A DNA stretch of 5,141 nucleotides from Novosphingobium sp. (GTDB lineage Bacteria; Pseudomonadota; Alphaproteobacteria; Sphingomonadales; Sphingomonadaceae), in assembly GCA_027490345.1 (NCBI GenBank), contig JAIXYF010000386.1, positions 1 to 5,141 of the forward strand, written 5' to 3'. Under the pieces are notes generated by a model. The model was given only the letters and a program-made list of their open reading frames with translations. It did no database searches and was not told where the DNA came from. Shown piece by piece: positions 4,872 through 5,141 of this stretch. The translations under genes were made by a program, and so were the position numbers. Each line of letters opens with the position of its first letter. Position 1 is the stretch's first letter.

Positions 4872-5141
4872 ATGAGCGAGCCTGTGACGCATCGGCCCGT
4901 CACGTGGGACACGTCGAAGATGGACGTGAAGCGCGTCGTCGACGTGATCCGCGTTTCGCCCGAGGACAATCCCAGTCGCACGCCGGTGGACAAGGCGCCC
5001 GATCCGGGGCTGGGCCACGATCTGATCCCGGCGGAGCGCTATTACTCCGAAGCGTTCATGAAGCTCGAATGGGACCGGGTGTGGACCAAGGTGTGGCTGC
5101 TGGGCGGGCGCGCGGATGATATTCCCGAACCCGGTGACTAC
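4872..5141 (+). CDS. Rieske ring-hydroxylating oxygenase alpha subunit, N-terminal fragment, cut by the window edge
   Basis: An ATG one base after the SDR stop opens a frame that stays open for 90 codons to the right edge. Residues about 52-90 (IPAERYYSEAFMKLEWDRVWTKVW, then GRADDIPEPGDY) match the segment before the Rieske domain in oxygenase alpha subunits, where Y(T/S)xxxFxxExxxxxxxxW and IPxPGDY are the norm. The CxH...CxxH ligands of the [2Fe-2S] cluster and the mononuclear iron site would lie beyond the edge and cannot be verified. The first 50 residues are a polar, Pro-rich extension not needed for the assignment. No strong ribosome binding site precedes the ATG, which suggests coupling to the SDR stop; a later in-frame ATG at 4920 is possible. 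The likely role is oxygenation of an aromatic or cyclic substrate, using separate ferredoxin and reductase partners not seen here. Confidence 0.82.
   Translation, partial: MSEPVTHRPVTWDTSKMDVKRVVDVIRVSPEDNPSRTPVDKAPDPGLGHDLIPAERYYSEAFMKLEWDRVWTKVWLLGGRADDIPEPGDY

Noticed and set aside
3860..4993. 377-codon open frame on the minus strand covering the SDR gene and the intergenic region
   Set aside because: It is antisense to a well-supported SDR and low in recognisable motifs. Only its last 14 codons, with their own ribosome binding site, are kept as a possible leader ORF.

Overview
The window is GC-rich, with codon usage and protein styles typical of an alphaproteobacterium. The RTX protein architecture and the thiolase-DUF35-CaiB-SDR-Rieske gene content suggest a sphingomonad (Novosphingobium/Sphingobium type). 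That taxonomic guess is an inference from gene style only; no rRNA or other marker is present.

Layout. Positions 1-1046 (minus strand) hold the N-terminal 348 residues of an RTX-type calcium-binding protein that continues past the left edge. A 105-base gap (1047-1151) contains a perfect 9-bp hairpin. Next comes a compact minus-strand operon, read right to left: a possible 14-codon leader ORF (3904-3860), a CaiB/BaiF family III CoA-transferase (3863-2661), a small DUF35 OB-fold protein (2664-2296) and a thiolase-fold protein (2303-1152). Consecutive reading frames overlap by 4, 4 and 8 bases, so translation is probably coupled. A divergent regulatory region (about 3905-4108) separates this operon from a plus-strand pair: a classical short-chain dehydrogenase/reductase (4109-4870) and, one base after its stop codon, the first 90 residues of a Rieske-type ring-hydroxylating oxygenase alpha subunit (4872 to beyond the right edge).

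Working together (inference). The content looks like part of a catabolic locus for a cyclic or aromatic/alicyclic carboxylic compound. The Rieske oxygenase and SDR would hydroxylate and oxidise the ring or side chain, and the CoA-transferase would activate a carboxylate as its CoA thioester. The thiolase-fold/DUF35 pair would then cut a C-C bond. The thiolase-fold protein lacks the usual thiolase cysteines, and its gene sits directly after a DUF35 gene. This is the arrangement of the Ltp2/ChsH2-DUF35 type retro-aldolases of steroid side-chain degradation, so a retro-aldol rather than a classical thiolytic reaction is the better hypothesis. The DUF35 partner has no cysteine at all, so its usual zinc ribbon is absent. 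The substrate cannot be read from the sequence.

No tRNA, rRNA, CRISPR array, insertion sequence or attachment site was found. The many long open frames antisense to these genes are GC-rich shadows.
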